From assembly GCF_024347595.1 (NCBI RefSeq), contig NZ_AP025507.1, forward strand, positions 1,674,001 to 1,738,000: 64,000 nucleotides of DNA, in the 5' to 3' direction. The notes under the pieces are model-generated. The model was not told the origin of the DNA, did no database searches, and saw only the letters and a list, made by a program, of their open reading frames with translations. The stretch's first letter is position 1, and every line of letters begins with the position of its first letter. Position numbers and translations under genes: made by a program. The DNA comes from Vibrio pomeroyi. Lineage in GTDB: Bacteria; Pseudomonadota; Gammaproteobacteria; Enterobacterales; Vibrionaceae. This document shows, in pieces, positions 23,612 through 33,474 of the stretch.

Positions 23612-24589
23612 ATGTCTGATAAACAAATCAAAGCCGTTACCGTTACGCTTAACCCTGCCCTAGACCTGACAGGTTCTATCGACGCACTAAATGTAGGTTC
23701 AGTTAGCCTAGTAAACAAAGGCTCTCTGCATGCAGCAGGCAAGGGCGTAAACGTAGCAAAAGTACTTTCAGAACTTGGTGCGAAAGTGACCGTAACAGGT
23801 TTCCTTGGTCGCAATAACGAAGAAGCCTTCTGCCAACTGTTTGAACAGATGGATGCAACTGACCGTTTCATCCGTGTTGATGGCGCGACTCGCATCAACG
23901 TGAAATTAGTAGAAAACTCAGGCCAAGTTAGCGACATCAACTTCCCAGGTGTTCCTGTTGATGCTGACGCTGTTAAAGCGTTTGAAGAAACCTTGCTAGA
24001 ACTGGCTGAAGACCACGAATACTTCGTGATTGCAGGCAGCTTGCCGAAAGGCGTATCGCCAGAGCTTTGCGCTTCTTGGGTACAGCGCTTACGTGACCTA
24101 GGCAAAAAAGTGTTGTTCGACAGCAGCCGTGACGCACTAAAAGCAGGTATCAATGCACAACCTTGGTTGATTAAGCCAAACGACGAAGAGCTTTCTCAGC
24201 TGTTCAATGCAGAACTGACAACTCGTGACCAATGCCAACACGCAGGCCAAGCCCTAAGTGAAAAAGGCATCGATAACATCGTGGTATCACTTGGCGCTGA
24301 AGGCGTGATGTGGCTAAACCAAGGTGAATGGTTACATGCTCAACCGCCGCGTATGCAAGTGGTGAGCACAGTAGGCGCAGGCGACACTTTAGTTGCTGGC
24401 CTATGTTGGGGTCACATGCAACAGATGCCAAAACCAGAACTTATTAAATTCGCAACCGCCCTGTCTGCTCTAGCAGTTTCACAGGTAGGCGTGGGCATCA
24501 CCAGCCAACAAGAGCTGGATTCAGTACTACAAAATATCCAATTACAGGCGCTTAGTGCTCCAACTAGCCAGTTAGACACAAGCAAATAG
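23612..24589 (+). CDS. fruK: 1-phosphofructokinase
   Basis: A 325-residue PfkB-family sugar kinase that turns fructose 1-phosphate and ATP into fructose 1,6-bisphosphate in the cytoplasm. It has VTLNPALDLT at the start, GGxGKNVAxx-type GKGVNVAKVLSELG, and the C-terminal PfkB signature with the catalytic aspartate in VVSTVGAGDTLVAG. It lies between fruB and fruA with gaps of 9 and 15 bases. RBS AAGGAA precedes the ATG. Its product and substrate both can act on Cra, linking flux to regulation. Confidence 0.95.
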   Translation: MSDKQIKAVTVTLNPALDLTGSIDALNVGSVSLVNKGSLHAAGKGVNVAKVLSELGAKVTVTGFLGRNNEEAFCQLFEQMDATDRFIRVDGATRINVKLVENSGQVSDINFPGVPVDADAVKAFEETLLELAEDHEYFVIAGSLPKGVSPELCASWVQRLRDLGKKVLFDSSRDALKAGINAQPWLIKPNDEELSQLFNAELTTRDQCQHAGQALSEKGIDNIVVSLGAEGVMWLNQGEWLHAQPPRMQVVSTVGAGDTLVAGLCWGHMQQMPKPELIKFATALSALAVSQVGVGITSQQELDSVLQNIQLQALSAPTSQLDTSK

Positions 24590-24604
24590 GACAAAAGGTT
24601 TATT

Positions 24605-26347
24605 ATGAATATTACCATTATCACAGCTTGCCCAAGTGGCGTAGCAAACAGCATCATCGCCGCAGGCTTGTTAGAGCAAGCGACAAAAGCACTGGGTTGG
24701 AACGCTGCTATTGAATGTCAATCAAGCGTGCTACCTGAATCTCCAGTATCACAAGACGCAATCGACAGCAGCGACGTTGTTGTTATCGCAGCTAACACAA
24801 ACGTTAATAAAGCACGTTTTGTAGGTAAGAAAGTGTACCAAGCGGCTATCTCTGAATGCACTGCAGATGCAAAAGCATTTCTAGAGAAAGCGGTAGCAGA
24901 AGCAACAATACTAGACGCTTCTCAAGTTGAAGAAACGGTTGCAGTAACGGGTACGTCACCAGCAACAGGCAGCAAAAAGATCGTAGCGATTACCGCTTGC
25001 CCAACTGGTGTTGCACACACCTTTATGGCGGCTGAAGCGCTTGAAGCAGAAGGCAAACGCCTAGGTCACCAAATCAAAGTGGAAACTCGCGGCTCTGTAG
25101 GTGCGAAGAACCAACTGACAGACCAAGAAATCGCAGACGCTGATCTTGTTATCATCGCAGCGGACATCGATGTTCCACTGGATCGTTTTAATGGCAAAGC
25201 GCTGTACAAAACAACGACAAGTCCTGCTTTGAAGAAAACAAAGCAAGAGATGGAAAAAGCGTTCGCAGAAGCTAAACCATACCAACACACAGCTTCTTCA
25301 AATTCAGCGCCTGCTGACGAGAAGAAAGGCGTGTACAAGCACCTAATGACTGGTGTATCTCACATGCTTCCTGTGGTTGTTGCAGGTGGTTTGATCATCG
25401 CTCTTTCTTTCGTATTCGGTATCGAGGCGTTTAAAGAAGAAGGCACACTGGCAGCAGCACTGATGACTATCGGTGGTGGTTCTGCATTCGCACTGATGAT
25501 TCCTGTTCTTGCTGGTTTCATTGCATTCTCAATTGCTGACCGTCCGGGTCTGGCTCCAGGTCTAATCGGCGGTATGCTGGCTAGTTCTACAGGTGCTGGT
25601 TTCCTAGGTGGTATCGCGGCGGGTTTCATTGCGGGTTACTCTGCTAAGTTCATTGCCGACAAAGTTCAACTTCCACAATCTATGGAAGCACTCAAGCCAA
25701 TCCTGATCATTCCGTTTATTGCGAGTTTGTTCACTGGCTTGGTGATGGTTTACATCGTAGGTGGTCCTGTTTCTGGCGTGATGAGCGCGATGACGACTTT
25801 CCTAAACAACATGGGAACGTCTAACGCGATTCTTCTGGGTGTGATTCTTGGCGCAATGATGTGTTTCGACCTTGGTGGCCCTGTAAACAAAGCGGCTTAC
25901 ACATTCGGTGTTGGTCTACTGGCTTCGCAAACTTACGCACCAATGGCAGCTATCATGGCAGCAGGTATGGTTCCTGCGCTAGGTATGGGCCTTGCGACTT
26001 TCCTAGTGAAAGACAAGTTTGAAGCAGGCGAGCGTGAAGCAGGTAAAGCATCATTCGTTCTTGGCCTATGTTTCATCTCTGAAGGTGCAATTCCATTCGC
26101 AGCAAAAGATCCAATGCGTGTTATCCCAGCATGTATGGCAGGTGGTGCACTAACGGGTGCTCTATCAATGATGTTTGGTGCACAACTAATGGCTCCACAC
26201 GGCGGTCTATTCGTACTACTGATTCCTGGCGCTATCTCTCCAGTACTTATGTACCTAGTGGCGATTGCAGCAGGTACAGCGGTAACAGGCTTTGGTTACG
26301 CTGCTCTTAAAAAGATGAGCGATTCTAAAGTGACTGCAGAGGCTTAA
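24605..26347 (+). CDS. fruA: Fructose PTS permease EIIBC
   Basis: A 580-residue inner-membrane protein that brings in fructose and phosphorylates it at carbon 1. It has two EIIB domains in tandem: residues 1-105 (ITACPSGVANS) and 122-225 (ITACPTGVAHT, with the phospho-cysteine). Residues 240-575 are the EIIC channel with about eight to ten helices, including FSIADRPGLAPGLIGG and CFDLGGPVNKAAY. This two-EIIB arrangement is normal for FruA of this type. It is the last gene of the operon and is followed by a strong terminator. Confidence 0.95.
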   Translation: MNITIITACPSGVANSIIAAGLLEQATKALGWNAAIECQSSVLPESPVSQDAIDSSDVVVIAANTNVNKARFVGKKVYQAAISECTADAKAFLEKAVAEATILDASQVEETVAVTGTSPATGSKKIVAITACPTGVAHTFMAAEALEAEGKRLGHQIKVETRGSVGAKNQLTDQEIADADLVIIAADIDVPLDRFNGKALYKTTTSPALKKTKQEMEKAFAEAKPYQHTASSNSAPADEKKGVYKHLMTGVSHMLPVVVAGGLIIALSFVFGIEAFKEEGTLAAALMTIGGGSAFALMIPVLAGFIAFSIADRPGLAPGLIGGMLASSTGAGFLGGIAAGFIAGYSAKFIADKVQLPQSMEALKPILIIPFIASLFTGLVMVYIVGGPVSGVMSAMTTFLNNMGTSNAILLGVILGAMMCFDLGGPVNKAAYTFGVGLLASQTYAPMAAIMAAGMVPALGMGLATFLVKDKFEAGEREAGKASFVLGLCFISEGAIPFAAKDPMRVIPACMAGGALTGALSMMFGAQLMAPHGGLFVLLIPGAISPVLMYLVAIAAGTAVTGFGYAALKKMSDSKVTAEA

Positions 26348-26400
26348 TCCCCCAACTCTGTTTAACGGCTAAGCCGGATAAACTATAGCTCTTGGTAAAC

Positions 26401-26430
26401 AAAGGCTCCTCAATTGAGGAGCCTTTTTAT
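26401..26430. terminator. Bidirectional terminator between fruA and the AraC-type gene
   Basis: AAAGGCTCCTCAATTGAGGAGCCTTTTT is a 26-bp palindrome with T-runs on both strands. It serves fruA and the minus-strand gene ending at 26430. Confidence 0.9.
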
Positions 26431-27464
26431 TATTCGTTATCTGAAACGGTCAAAACAGGTAGCTGGAAAGAGAAAGTCACTCCTTCCACATCGTCATCAT
26501 CTATGTGGCGAATCATCTCCACCAAATAGCCATTCACATCTAATTGTAAACCTTGCTGCTTAACCGCATTAAAGAGCGCTTCTAAGGCCGTGCTATAAGC
26601 CACATCTGAAACCAGATAAACATCGCTACATAGGTAGTAACCTTCTGGAACGATCTTGTCGTAACGGTCTCTGGCGACTTGCCAGTTTCCGATTTCGGCA
26701 TCTATGTCGTCCCACTTGTTTCTCATCTGCTTTATTGGTGTGGTGCCCATGAGTTGTGTCGATTTTTGGCCATACATCTCAAACACCGTATCCCAATCAG
26801 GATCGTCCAGTTTGAGCTTCTGCATACCGCGTTCTGGATACCAAACCAGCTCGGTCGGCATCGACTTAACCAATTCTTTTTCCATTGAAGACTGCACACC
26901 TGGATGCGCCAATCTCTGAATGAAATCCGCCGTCTCCTTAGGTGTCGCGTTGTAGCCCATTTCTCGAATATGCTTTGCCGTAACCCCTAATTCACGTTTA
27001 AGCGCCTTACCTAACGACTGTGACGATGAGAAGCCACAGTACTGAGCAATTTCAATCACGCTCCACGGCTCATCATTAATCAACAAACCCACTGCGATTT
27101 GTAATCGAACGCGACTCAAATACTGACCCGGTGTTTCATTAAATAGCTCAGTAAATTGACGATGAAAGTGATACGGAGAAATTGCGCTCTCGGTGGCTAT
27201 TTCTTCCCATGTACGACGTTCACCCCACTCTTCATGCATCAAAGTAAGCGCATGACTAAAGCGTTTTTGAAGGTGCTCAGGTAAAGATTCCACTAACGCA
27301 ATCTCAGGCACCAGCTTAAAGCCAGGCACTGATTGATAGTCAGGTTTACTCTGTTGCGTCATACGGTCTTTGTTCTCAGGCATAGAAGCTCTTGTCTCTG
27401 TCGACTTGATTGGATTCGATCGCTTGGCTTCACTATCGTCTTTGTCCTTTATAAAATCAATCAC
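26430..27464 (-). CDS. AraC-family regulator with GyrI-like effector domain
   Basis: A 344-residue protein. Residues about 55-155 are an AraC-type DNA-binding domain with two helix-turn-helix units (ESAISPYHFHRQFTELFNE, then IAQYCGFSSSQSLGKALKRE). Residues about 185-344 look like a GyrI/Rob-type ligand-binding domain (LYPERG-like LVWYPERGMQKL, the aromatic-rich tail). Such regulators sense hydrophobic drugs and control efflux pumps. Its GTG start overlaps the stop of the RND pump gene by four bases (GTGA) with GGAG upstream, so it is made from the same mRNA as the pump. Another ATG (residue 28) is possible. It most likely controls its own efflux operon. Confidence 0.85.
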   Translation of the reverse strand: MIDFIKDKDDSEAKRSNPIKSTETRASMPENKDRMTQQSKPDYQSVPGFKLVPEIALVESLPEHLQKRFSHALTLMHEEWGERRTWEEIATESAISPYHFHRQFTELFNETPGQYLSRVRLQIAVGLLINDEPWSVIEIAQYCGFSSSQSLGKALKRELGVTAKHIREMGYNATPKETADFIQRLAHPGVQSSMEKELVKSMPTELVWYPERGMQKLKLDDPDWDTVFEMYGQKSTQLMGTTPIKQMRNKWDDIDAEIGNWQVARDRYDKIVPEGYYLCSDVYLVSDVAYSTALEALFNAVKQQGLQLDVNGYLVEMIRHIDDDDVEGVTFSFQLPVLTVSDNE

Positions 27465-30400
27465 GAGCGCTCCAAAGTGAGTTCTTCTAATGCATCTTGT
27501 TCACGTGGTTCTTGTTCAATTAGATTTTCAACCTGAGGCGGTTTGCGGCAAAACAGACCAAGCAGCACAGGGATCAAAATCAGCGTTACCGCAGTAGCAA
27601 ATAGTTCACCAAACACCAGTGAGACCGCCGCAGGCTTTAAGTATTGTGCTTGTTCCGCAGTTTCACTTAACAACGGCAACAGCCCACACACAGTGGTAAT
27701 CGTAGTTAAGAAGATCGCTCTCAAACGGCTAGTACCTGCAATCACTAACGCTTTCTGTAATGGCACACCTTGTCGATATTCAGCATTAAAACGCGTGATC
27801 AGCACCAACGAGTCGTTAATCACGATCCCCGTCATAGCCATCATGCCGAACATAGAGAGAATGCTGATCGGCAAGTCCATCAAGTAGTGACCAAAAATCG
27901 CGCCTGCGAATCCAAACGGGATGACCGCCATGATGATCATTGGTTGCCAGTAAGACTTTAAAGGCACCGCCAACAAGATGTAAATCATCAGCAAAGTCAG
28001 AATCATTGCGGATTTAAAGCCATCCGATACTTCCCCTATCTCTTCAAACTCACCGCCCGCTTTGATGGTTACGCTTGGATATTGTTGCTGCAGAGATTCA
28101 ATCGTCTCTTCAAGTTGCTCACGTGTTTTCTCTGGTGATTGCAGGTCACGGTTTTGCTTCCAATAGAGGTTAATCACTTGCTCTCGGTCTCGACGATAAA
28201 CCACTTGCGGCTCTTGCTCGTGGCGGAACTCAGCAATATCGCCCATCATCACACTGCCACCGTTCGGCAACATAATGATGGCTTGTTTTAGCTGCGCTAA
28301 AGTTCTACGCTCATCTCTCGGATATTGCAGCAGCACCTTAGTCTCTTGCCCATTTTCCAACAAACGATGGACTTCCCTTTCGCCAAACGCTTCTCCTGCG
28401 AGTTGAGCTAGCGTGGCTTGAGTTAACCCTAATTGCTGACCATATTGATTCAACACCAAACGAACTTGCGGTAAACCGTCCTGACCATCATCGTAGACAT
28501 CTGAAACACCTTTCAACGAAGCCAAACTATCCGCTAACTGTTCACTCACTCTTGATGCAAGCTCACGATCATTAGAAGAGATCGTTAAGAATGTGCCACC
28601 AGCAGGCTCCTCTGCTGCACTGAATTTAACCGAGTAAGCGCCTTCGATTTGCCCTGCACTCTCTCGCCATCGCGTCAGCAATAAATTGCCTGGCAATAAG
28701 CTTAAAGATTCATTGGTCAGCTCGGCAGTGACTTCAATTTCACCATAACCATCAGACCATGCGAGTAGATTCACCACGGGCTTTTCTTGCAAGGGATAAT
28801 CTTCCATTAAGCCTTTTTCTACCTGTGTCATTGCTTGCTCTACTTGTAGCAAGGCTTGGCGCTGCAGTGGCAACGGCGCACCATCTTCCAACTCAATAAC
28901 CGCAGTGATGTAGCGCCCCGGAATCTCAGGGAACAGAGCACTGCGAATTGCACCGTTCGACCACATGCCATAAGCCAGTGAGATAACCGCGACAAACCCA
29001 AGTAAGGACGCAACTTTGTAGCCAAGTGCAAACTCCAATACTGGCTTGTAGATGTTGAGATTAAACCACTGCAACCCGCCTTGAGCCGCATTCTGAACCT
29101 TGGCGAAGATATTGGTAGATGTCTTTTTCACTGAAAGCTGTGCCAAGTGAGACGGCAGAATAAATTTGCTCTCGATAAGCGAGAAGATCAAAGCGAAGAT
29201 CACTACTGCGGAAAACCCAGCAAGTACCTTGGCTAACTCATTGTTAATCCAGAGCATTGGAGAGAATGCCGCAATGGTCGTCAGCACACCAAATACAGTC
29301 GCCACCGACACTGAATGAACGCCCTGCCAAGCAGCTGTTTTACCGTTTATATCAGATGAGCCGTTTATATTTTGGACTCCGGAATGACCAGCGTTTCCCG
29401 TCCGTTTTTCATGTATGGCTTCCCCGACAACAACCGCATCGTCTACCAGCACACCGAGTACCAAGATAAACCCAAACAAGGTGATGTCGTTGATGCTGTA
29501 GTTAAAAAGCTGCATTGCGGCGAGCGTCCCTGTCAGCGCAATCGGAATCCCCATCGCGACCCAAAACGCGAGCCTAATCTCAAGAAATATTCCAAGCAAA
29601 ATCAGTACAATTAGCAAGCCTTGCCATGCGTTTTCGCTCAAACGAAATAGCTGCTCTTCAATGTAAGGTGCCATGTCAGCCATGGTATTCAGCTCTATAT
29701 CCGACGGCAGAATCGCCCGTTGCGAATCCAGTGTTTCACTGATCGCCTCGCTGACTTTAAGCAGGTTGTCGGTTTGGCTAGTGCTGACCAATAAAGCGAT
29801 GGCATTGGAGCCGTTGTTACGCACGATCGAGCCACTGTATTGGTAGCCACGACTTAACTTGGCGATGTCTCCCAAGTGTATTTTTCCGTTGCTTCCCGAA
29901 ATCACGACAAGCTGATTCAGCTTCTGCAAATCATCGGCATAACCGTCACCACGAATCACCATTCGGCCTTTGTCACTGATAAGCTCACCGCTGCGAGACT
30001 CAAGCGAACGCTGCTCAACAAGCCTCGCGAGGTCTTCCAAGCTCAGCCCTAACGCTTTCAGTTGGTCAGGGACTGGCTCAATCACCAACTGAGGTGTTCG
30101 AGCTCCCCAGTTTGATACCTTTGATATTTGAGGGTTCTTCTTTAGCGCTTGTTCAAGCTGCTTCGCGATAGGTTGCAGCTCGTCATCGGTTCTTGGCCCT
30201 GATAACACCACAAACGCGGCTAAATTGGTAAATTCATTGCGCACCACTTGTGGCCTTTCGGCTTGCACTGGAAAGCCGTTGATGGCGTTTACTTGATTAC
30301 GAATGTCATCCAACAACTTGTCTAAGTCAGTGCTGCTGGTTTTGCGAACCACGACTCTAGACACGCCAGCGCTCGATTGGCTGGTGATCTGTTTGATACC

Positions 30401-30628
30401 AGCAATGCCGCTGATCGACTCTTCGATTCGTTGAGTCACGCTCTCATCGATCTGTTGCGCAGTACCGCCAGGGTAAACCACGGTAATGCTGATTGATGAA
30501 GGTGCGATTTGTGGAAACGACTCGACTCGCAGCTGCCCAAACGCCAACACACCACTGATAACAATCGCCATCATCAACAAATTGGCGGCGACTGGGTTAT
30601 TAATAAACCATTTTGTCATCCAACTCAT
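27461..30628 (-). CDS. RND-family efflux transporter, inner-membrane pump
   Basis: A 1055-residue pump, the normal length for the AcrB/MexB type, with twelve membrane helices and two large periplasmic loops. It has IVISGVLAFGQLRVESFPQI in helix 1, the proton-path aspartates in FGFILVLGVLVDDAVVVG (the helix 4 region), and MMAMTGIVINDSLVLI in the second half. It takes hydrophobic compounds from the periplasm or membrane and passes them to an outer-membrane channel, using proton flow. It overlaps the adaptor gene at one end and the regulator gene at the other. No TolC-type gene is in the operon, so a channel encoded elsewhere is needed. Sequence and order suggest the metal-independent HAE1-like or related subgroup; substrates are unknown. 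Confidence 0.9.
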   Translation of the reverse strand: MSWMTKWFINNPVAANLLMMAIVISGVLAFGQLRVESFPQIAPSSISITVVYPGGTAQQIDESVTQRIEESISGIAGIKQITSQSSAGVSRVVVRKTSSTDLDKLLDDIRNQVNAINGFPVQAERPQVVRNEFTNLAAFVVLSGPRTDDELQPIAKQLEQALKKNPQISKVSNWGARTPQLVIEPVPDQLKALGLSLEDLARLVEQRSLESRSGELISDKGRMVIRGDGYADDLQKLNQLVVISGSNGKIHLGDIAKLSRGYQYSGSIVRNNGSNAIALLVSTSQTDNLLKVSEAISETLDSQRAILPSDIELNTMADMAPYIEEQLFRLSENAWQGLLIVLILLGIFLEIRLAFWVAMGIPIALTGTLAAMQLFNYSINDITLFGFILVLGVLVDDAVVVGEAIHEKRTGNAGHSGVQNINGSSDINGKTAAWQGVHSVSVATVFGVLTTIAAFSPMLWINNELAKVLAGFSAVVIFALIFSLIESKFILPSHLAQLSVKKTSTNIFAKVQNAAQGGLQWFNLNIYKPVLEFALGYKVASLLGFVAVISLAYGMWSNGAIRSALFPEIPGRYITAVIELEDGAPLPLQRQALLQVEQAMTQVEKGLMEDYPLQEKPVVNLLAWSDGYGEIEVTAELTNESLSLLPGNLLLTRWRESAGQIEGAYSVKFSAAEEPAGGTFLTISSNDRELASRVSEQLADSLASLKGVSDVYDDGQDGLPQVRLVLNQYGQQLGLTQATLAQLAGEAFGEREVHRLLENGQETKVLLQYPRDERRTLAQLKQAIIMLPNGGSVMMGDIAEFRHEQEPQVVYRRDREQVINLYWKQNRDLQSPEKTREQLEETIESLQQQYPSVTIKAGGEFEEIGEVSDGFKSAMILTLLMIYILLAVPLKSYWQPMIIMAVIPFGFAGAIFGHYLMDLPISILSMFGMMAMTGIVINDSLVLITRFNAEYRQGVPLQKALVIAGTSRLRAIFLTTITTVCGLLPLLSETAEQAQYLKPAAVSLVFGELFATAVTLILIPVLLGLFCRKPPQVENLIEQEPREQDALEELTLERS

Positions 30629-31800
30629 TGGCTTGATTCCTTCATCTGTGTTGCATCAGATTTGCCGGCGAGCATGGCTTCAGAATGAACGTAATTGAAT
30701 CTAGGCGCGACCTGTTTACCAATTAGCATCGAAGAAAGCGGATATTGCACCACGCGGCGAGCCTTATCACTTTGATCGTTGAAGCGAATATCAAGCTCTT
30801 GGCTGCCTTGCCCGATAAGTGTTACCGACTCTTTTCGTAAACGATCTTCTGTGTCTAACGTCCACACGTATCCATCTCGCGTCATAGCGCTCAGAGGTAC
30901 GCTTACCACATCATCTTTTAGACCTAAATTAACCACGGCTTGAACCTGCTGATTAGGGAAAAGCCTTGGTTTGTTTTGGTAAGGATCCTCAACCGAAAGC
31001 ACGACTTGTCTTTGGCGGGTCACCGAATCCACTTCTGGCGACACATAGCGCACCTTCGCTGGCCATTGATTCCCAGAACGACTCACGACACGAATACTTG
31101 GCTTAACCAAAGCGGCTTGAACTTGCTGCCAATGCAGTTCAGAGATTGGAAGCTCGACATCAATCGAGTCACTGGCGGCTAATTCAAAGGTCACTTGCCC
31201 CGCCTCTACCCACTCTCTAGGGCTAATGTGACGCTTCATGATCACCGCATCAAAGGGGGCAGTAATCACTGATTCCTCCAACAACTTCTGCGCACTCACA
31301 TACGCCTGTTTGGCTTGTTGCAGGTTGGCTTTTGCGGCAAGCACTTGAGGCTCTCTGCGCGCAAAAGACGAACTTGTTTTTGGATTAAGCATTTTGAGGG
31401 CTACGGTCTGTTCATGCTTAGCCTGTTTCAATTCCAGCTCCGCTTGTTTTAGCGCCCCCAACGCTTGCGCCAAGTTCGCGTCGACGGCGCTAGTATCTAG
31501 CCTTGCTAACACATCACCTTTTTTGACTAAATTTCCCGGTTCGATGCCTTCATCCAACCATTTCAATTGCGCGCTACTCGATGCTTTCAGCTGAATTGGC
31601 CAACGAGCAGCGGTTAAGCCGAGTACCGTTAACGTCGATTCGTGCTGTGAGGGAGTCACCTCCAATACAGAAACCGGTGCCATAACCGCTTGTTTCTTAA
31701 TAGGCTCTGCTGCCTCGGGTTCCAATTCATCCACGACAATCAAGGCAGCAAAGATAGCCGCACAACCGACTACTACAGACAGTGGCTTTTTAAATTTCAT
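30625..31800 (-). CDS. RND periplasmic adaptor (membrane fusion protein)
   Basis: A 391-residue adaptor linking the RND pump to an outer-membrane channel. It has an N-terminal helix (VVVGCAAIFAALIVVDEL), the biotinyl-lipoyl-like domain in two halves (EPGNLVKKGDVLARLDTS, and VITAPFDAVIMKRHISPREW), a long helical hairpin between (AKANLQQAKQAYVSAQKLLE) and barrel and membrane-proximal domains. Its stop overlaps the pump start by four bases (ATGA), so translation is coupled. It overlaps the previous gene by eleven bases. Together these form one operon. Confidence 0.9.
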   Translation of the reverse strand: MKFKKPLSVVVGCAAIFAALIVVDELEPEAAEPIKKQAVMAPVSVLEVTPSQHESTLTVLGLTAARWPIQLKASSSAQLKWLDEGIEPGNLVKKGDVLARLDTSAVDANLAQALGALKQAELELKQAKHEQTVALKMLNPKTSSSFARREPQVLAAKANLQQAKQAYVSAQKLLEESVITAPFDAVIMKRHISPREWVEAGQVTFELAASDSIDVELPISELHWQQVQAALVKPSIRVVSRSGNQWPAKVRYVSPEVDSVTRQRQVVLSVEDPYQNKPRLFPNQQVQAVVNLGLKDDVVSVPLSAMTRDGYVWTLDTEDRLRKESVTLIGQGSQELDIRFNDQSDKARRVVQYPLSSMLIGKQVAPRFNYVHSEAMLAGKSDATQMKESSQ

Positions 31801-32677
31801 AAGGCATCTCCTTGGTAGCCTGTTGGACAGAGGTGTGGTTAAGTCGCTGACTGATTTCAGTGAGACGTGAAAGGGTTTGCAGCGTAATTGGGAGCATCAC
31901 TGCGGTTTCAACAAACTCCTGTGAATAGGTAACGATAGAAAATACTTGTCCAGCGGTCGGCTCGATAAGCTGACTCACCATCCACAAATTGCCTACGACT
32001 GCGCCAAACAACACAGTAAAGATCAGTCCGTAGACAATCGCTTCGGTGTCTGAAAGCTTGATTTCACACTGTTTTAGTCGCTCAAAGTGCCAACGAAGCG
32101 CTGACAAGCGAACACCGCTTAGTAACTGAACCTGCTGTTCAACTTGATCGTTAAATTGGCCGTTAAGCCGAGTAAAGGTTCGGTGGAACACGCCATAAAT
32201 CGCGAGCATCGACAGCCCAGCAAACAACATGCAAAGCGCCAATGAGAAGTGGAATGTAGAGAGAATCACCACAGTCGCAACAAGCTGAACCACGGCCGTC
32301 ATCAAAGCAGGTAGATCGTCTTCTAAAAAATCAACCAGCTCACGCGACATGGTGAGTCGAGCGTCTTTAGTCGAAATAGATAAACCGCGCAAATTACGCT
32401 CAACGATATTCGCCAGTTTTACCCGAATCGCACCATAAACACGGGTATCGTAAAAACGACGAACGACACTGATGATCACCAGTACAAAAAGGATCGCGGC
32501 CAGCATCATCAAAGGCTGGAAGCTTTGGTTTAATGCGCCGTCGATAGCGTAACCAATAAACAGTGGCAACAGAATAAGCATCACGTTTTCAGCCAGAACC
32601 ATTAACCAAGTCGTAGCGACCCTTAATGGATTCAGCCGAATAATCGTCAGCAGAGAGATGGGATGTTTGAATAGCAT
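31790..32677 (-). CDS. ABC-transporter-type six-helix membrane domain without ATPase domain
   Basis: A protein of about 295 residues with six predicted helices, of the ABC type I exporter membrane domain (from LRVATTWLMVLAENVMLILL through FAGLSMLAIYGVFHRTF to VYGLIFTVLFGAVVGNLWM). It contains no Walker A, Walker B or signature motif, and the next gene is not an ATPase but an RND adaptor that it overlaps by eleven bases. So it cannot drive transport alone. It may have been recruited as a scaffold or assembly part of the efflux complex, or pair with an ATPase from elsewhere. The ATG at 32677 is my choice; an ATG at 32689 and a TTG at 32716 are in frame, none has a clear ribosome site. Confidence 0.75.
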   Translation of the reverse strand: MLFKHPISLLTIIRLNPLRVATTWLMVLAENVMLILLPLFIGYAIDGALNQSFQPLMMLAAILFVLVIISVVRRFYDTRVYGAIRVKLANIVERNLRGLSISTKDARLTMSRELVDFLEDDLPALMTAVVQLVATVVILSTFHFSLALCMLFAGLSMLAIYGVFHRTFTRLNGQFNDQVEQQVQLLSGVRLSALRWHFERLKQCEIKLSDTEAIVYGLIFTVLFGAVVGNLWMVSQLIEPTAGQVFSIVTYSQEFVETAVMLPITLQTLSRLTEISQRLNHTSVQQATKEMPYEI

Positions 32678-32872
32678 TATTGAGCCCATAAATGAATATG
32701 GCGTCAGTATTACCAATTCGGCATGGGAAAAAGTGTCCCAAATTGCTGTATTAGAAAATTAGGTTGTGTCCCGATTCGCTGTTGACCAACTAAAAAGCCT
32801 GCTCGGTTACCTTTTGTTTACCTCGGCTCCTTTACTGTCCTTGATAAGAAAAATGAACAACAAGGAAAGAGC

Positions 32873-33463
32873 ATGAAATTATTCGCGTCATTACTCACGA
32901 CAGTCGGTATTACAGGCGTTGTCTGGGGACTATTACATATTCAGCCTGCGATTGCGGATGCATCGACTGAGCAGCCAATAACTGAGTCATCAACGAACAC
33001 CACCTCAAAGAAACAATCATCAGAGGTAAAACCACAAGCGACTGCAAATACGACTTACCTGCAAGGTTTGAGTAAGACGATTGCTTTAGAAGACGTGCCA
33101 GAGCTATGGGTCGATTTCTACCAAGACCTAGAAGCCAATGATGATGAGATCGCACAGCAACAGAAAGTCATCGTCGTCTATCAAGACATCAGCTCAGACT
33201 TCAGTGAAGCCACAATCACGATTGGCTTCCCGACTCAGCAATCAGCATCAAATAAAAACAGCACCTTAATTAAGGTTCCAAGCAAGTCTCAAGGCACTTT
33301 GTTACTGAACCAAGGTGAGCATACTGAGCAGGAGCTAGCGCTGGCTTGGGAAGGTATTGCAGTCTTAAGAGAGGTAGATATGGTTATCGAGCACCACCAA
33401 TTGAATCAGCATGGGTTGCCAGATTCTAGCGAGTTATACGTCTATTATAAGAATGGTCAGTAA
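32873..33463 (+). CDS. Exported protein of unknown function
   Basis: A 196-residue protein with a signal peptide or anchor (FASLLTTVGITGVVWGLL, likely cleaved after AIA), then a serine/threonine-rich linker (residues 25-60) and a globular domain. I do not recognise the fold. The ATG has AAGGAAAGAGC before it. It begins a plus-strand operon with the sterol-desaturase-like gene (11 bases later) and a two-component pair, and is divergent from the efflux operon, with 195 bases between. The order suggests it acts with the desaturase or is a signal input, but no motif supports either. Confidence 0.65.
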   Translation: MKLFASLLTTVGITGVVWGLLHIQPAIADASTEQPITESSTNTTSKKQSSEVKPQATANTTYLQGLSKTIALEDVPELWVDFYQDLEANDDEIAQQQKVIVVYQDISSDFSEATITIGFPTQQSASNKNSTLIKVPSKSQGTLLLNQGEHTEQELALAWEGIAVLREVDMVIEHHQLNQHGLPDSSELYVYYKNGQ

Positions 33464-33474
33464 AGGATTTAGTT

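Noticed and set aside
24605..26347. Duplicated EIIB domain in FruA as an anomaly
   Set aside because: Tandem EIIB domains are normal in FruA of this type.
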